This document shows positions 5,470-7,200 of a stretch of DNA of 7,200 bases, piece by piece; the stretch's first letter is position 1; the number at the start of each line of letters is the position of its first letter. The notes beneath the pieces were generated by a model. The model searched no databases. It saw only the letters and a list, made by a program, of their open reading frames with translations, and had not been told where the DNA came from. This DNA comes from Candidatus Portnoybacteria bacterium CG_4_10_14_0_2_um_filter_44_20 (lineage in GTDB: Bacteria > Patescibacteriota > Minisyncoccia > Portnoybacterales > GCA-002795985). The DNA lies in NCBI GenBank assembly GCA_002792395.1, contig PFOG01000160.1, forward strand, positions 1 to 7,200, in the 5' to 3' direction. A program made the position numbers and the translations under genes.

Positions 5470-5594
5470 AAATCCGAATCTCGAAACTCGAAACAAATTC
5501 AAAATTCGAATTCGCGAATGTTCAAAACGTTTTTGTCATTCTGGTTTTGAGCATTTAATATTGTTTCGAATTTCGTGCTTCGTGCTTCGGATTT
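5470..5594. repeat. MITE-like inverted-repeat element between recG and the glycosyltransferase gene
   Basis: Perfect 9-bp terminal inverted repeats AAATCCGAA (5470-5478) and TTCGGATTT (5586-5594) bound a 125-bp block. Inside each end come heptamer-like repeats (TCTCGAA/ACTCGAA on the left, CGTGCTT twice on the right) and CGAAACAA against TTGTTTCG; the centre holds CAAAAC/GTTTTG arms. From memory this resembles a non-coding repeat common in environmental bacterial genomes. It fills most of the 207-bp convergent gap. No separate clear terminator is seen, so the element itself may end transcription. The remainder (5595-5635) holds a GTAACC tandem at 5611-5622 and nothing else recognised. Confidence 0.8.
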
Positions 5595-5635
5595 AAAGAA
5601 GATGAGCATCGTAACCGTAACCGAATAGCGCCAAA

Positions 5636-7177
5636 CTATCTAGGAACTCTCGCCTTAGGCGTCACCCAAAACTTCATATATTTACCTAACATCAGGCGCG
5701 TTTGGGCCTCCAATCCCGGTATGGCGCCGAAAAAAATTATCGTTAGGGGCATTAAAATCCACTGAAACACCATGTAGAAATGCTTACGAATCGGATGGCC
5801 GGGCGGACGCGGAGGCAACAAAATAGTACTGTAAATAGCGGAGCTGATTAATCCAACCATGGCCAAGGTCATTAAAATCCTGGTTAACCGAGGCAAATTA
5901 TAAGATAAAACCATCAGATTAAATTTTTCTCCGCCCAGAGCAAGAGGCAGCCAGCCAAGCAAAAAGATCAAAAGCGCGTTAGTCCCCCACGACCAAAATC
6001 CCTCAAACTGATTGAAAATGTGCCGAATCGATTGCCGAAAAGGCATTTTTTTGTTTTTCAGGAAACCGTAAACAAAATAAGGAATATTTTCCGCCCCCCA
6101 GCCCCACCGCAATTGCTGCTTATAAACATTTTTCATGGTTCCTAAAAAGGTTTCAGCCAAATTGGCATCCATAGAAACCGGATAGTAAAGAGGGATGGTT
6201 CGATAATCACCGTCGTAGAAAAGCAAGCTCTTCCAAAAAATTCGCGAATCCTCGGAAATATTTTTGACATTCCAAAAATCCATTTCGACTATTGCCTTAA
6301 GGCTCATGGCGTGCGAAGAAAAAGTGGCCAACCTTTCCGGCCTTTCCTGCTGCATCATCTGCCAAAAGGTGCAAGAAGTTGCCACGACCCGCGATAGGGC
6401 CGGGGTATCCCAAATATTATTATTAAAAATCGGAACAGGCTGGAAGCTGGACCGATGAGGTTTCTCCGCCTCCAAAAAATGATATGTTAGACAACCGAAA
6501 TAATCAGGATAAACTTGCGTATCACCGTCGAAAACAGAAGCAATAACATCTTCATAGGGAATTTTTAAATCATCGATCAACTCTTTGACTTTCCTGCCGG
6601 CCCAGGTTTCGTTAGAACCTTTACCGGCTAATTCGCCCGGAACATCTTTCGGATGAACAGTAATTAAAAACTCATAGAACATCTGGCCATACTTTTCCTG
6701 AATTCTTCTGGCGGTCTCTCGAGCCTCTAGCCCCGCCCTTTCTTCCGCCGCCAAAACAATAATAAATTTTTCGCTCGGATAATTGGTTTCTGCCAACGAC
6801 CTAAAGGTCTCGTCCAAAACTTCAAACGGTTCTCGGTAAAAAGGGATAATAATTAAATGATATAATCGCCCCCAGCCCTCAACTCCTATCTCCCGATTCT
6901 TGAGCCTCGCCAACCAATCAACTTTTAAATCTTTTTGTATCCTCGAAAAAGTTACCCGCAGATGCAAAGCCAGATACAGAGTTTTCAAAAGCCAGTAAAC
7001 ATCAAAGGCGATAATAAAAAAAGCTATAAAAACAGGAGCAAGCCAAGAGCACAAAACCACAAACAACAGAGTTGCCCAAGACAAGACGCCCGGTAAAATT
7101 TCGAAAGCGCGAAAGATTACATAATCGCCTCCTTTCAGATCTGCTGCGTTACCGATTTTTAAATATTCCTTTTCCAT
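5636..7177 (-). CDS. Membrane-bound family 2 glycosyltransferase (BcsA-like, no PilZ domain)
   Basis: Likely inner-membrane glycosyltransferase that uses a nucleotide sugar on the cytosolic face to build or export a surface polysaccharide; donor and product are unknown. Two hydrophobic segments (about 29-47 and 48-72) precede a GT-A domain opening at HLIIIPFYREP (from about 107). Catalytic motifs of processive GT2 enzymes are visible: DGD (217-219), ED (309-310) and QQLRW (354-358, the QxxRW motif). Three more hydrophobic segments follow (about 394-415, 431-454, 467-487). The 513 residues end without a PilZ domain, so no cyclic-di-GMP control is apparent. The ATG at 7177 is preceded in frame by TAG nine bases upstream, and the next Met lies far inside the catalytic domain, fixing the start; no Shine-Dalgarno sequence is seen. 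It converges on recG and has no partner gene inside the window. Confidence 0.9.
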   Translation of the reverse strand: MEKEYLKIGNAADLKGGDYVIFRAFEILPGVLSWATLLFVVLCSWLAPVFIAFFIIAFDVYWLLKTLYLALHLRVTFSRIQKDLKVDWLARLKNREIGVEGWGRLYHLIIIPFYREPFEVLDETFRSLAETNYPSEKFIIVLAAEERAGLEARETARRIQEKYGQMFYEFLITVHPKDVPGELAGKGSNETWAGRKVKELIDDLKIPYEDVIASVFDGDTQVYPDYFGCLTYHFLEAEKPHRSSFQPVPIFNNNIWDTPALSRVVATSCTFWQMMQQERPERLATFSSHAMSLKAIVEMDFWNVKNISEDSRIFWKSLLFYDGDYRTIPLYYPVSMDANLAETFLGTMKNVYKQQLRWGWGAENIPYFVYGFLKNKKMPFRQSIRHIFNQFEGFWSWGTNALLIFLLGWLPLALGGEKFNLMVLSYNLPRLTRILMTLAMVGLISSAIYSTILLPPRPPGHPIRKHFYMVFQWILMPLTIIFFGAIPGLEAQTRLMLGKYMKFWVTPKARVPR

Positions 7178-7200
7178 AAAAGACTATGAAGCGTAGCTTG

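Noticed and set aside
1..7200. CRISPR array
   Set aside because: The repeats present are palindromes of different sequence at irregular distances; no regular repeat-spacer pattern or cas gene was seen.

Overview
The window looks like chromosomal DNA from an uncultivated bacterium, most plausibly Candidate Phyla Radiation (Patescibacteria, Parcubacteria-like). This is inference. It rests on the protein style (a RecG and a BcsA-like glycosyltransferase as in such genomes), tRNA genes without an encoded CCA end, starts mostly lacking a clear Shine-Dalgarno sequence, and short palindromic repeats in nearly every gap. Nothing suggests a recoded stop: recG ends on TGA where the family should end, and TGG serves for Trp at conserved sites.

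Layout. Positions 107-2175 hold two plus-strand genes of carbamoyl-phosphate metabolism: carbamate kinase (arcC) and an ornithine carbamoyltransferase-family protein. Together they could turn citrulline or carbamoyl phosphate into ATP, the last two steps of the arginine deiminase route; no arginine deiminase is in view. Positions 2208-2615 hold a sigma70-type promoter, tRNA-Arg(CCT), tRNA-Lys(CTT) and an odd partial copy of the tRNA-Lys 3' end. Positions 2655-3124 form a self-contained unit: promoter, a 105-residue putative zinc-ribbon protein with an (AG)11 microsatellite in its coding region, and an intrinsic terminator. Positions 3173-5428 encode the helicase RecG. Convergent to it, 5636-7177 on the minus strand encodes a membrane-embedded family 2 glycosyltransferase. 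A MITE-like inverted repeat sits between these two genes.

The main unusual theme is palindromic DNA inserted into functional sequence. The carbamoyltransferase gene carries two different palindromes (36 bp and about 38 bp), both read in frame, both placed in expected loop or linker positions, and together accounting for its excess length. The duplicated tRNA-Lys 3' end is interrupted by a 38-bp double hairpin. RecG carries an extra hydrophilic segment of about 30 residues that contains a hairpin and shares a 13-mer with the repeat-rich gap downstream. This resembles the Rickettsia palindromic elements that insert in frame into genes, but the sequences seen here are different. It is the best candidate in the window for an undescribed system. 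No CRISPR array, transposase, integrase or rRNA was seen.
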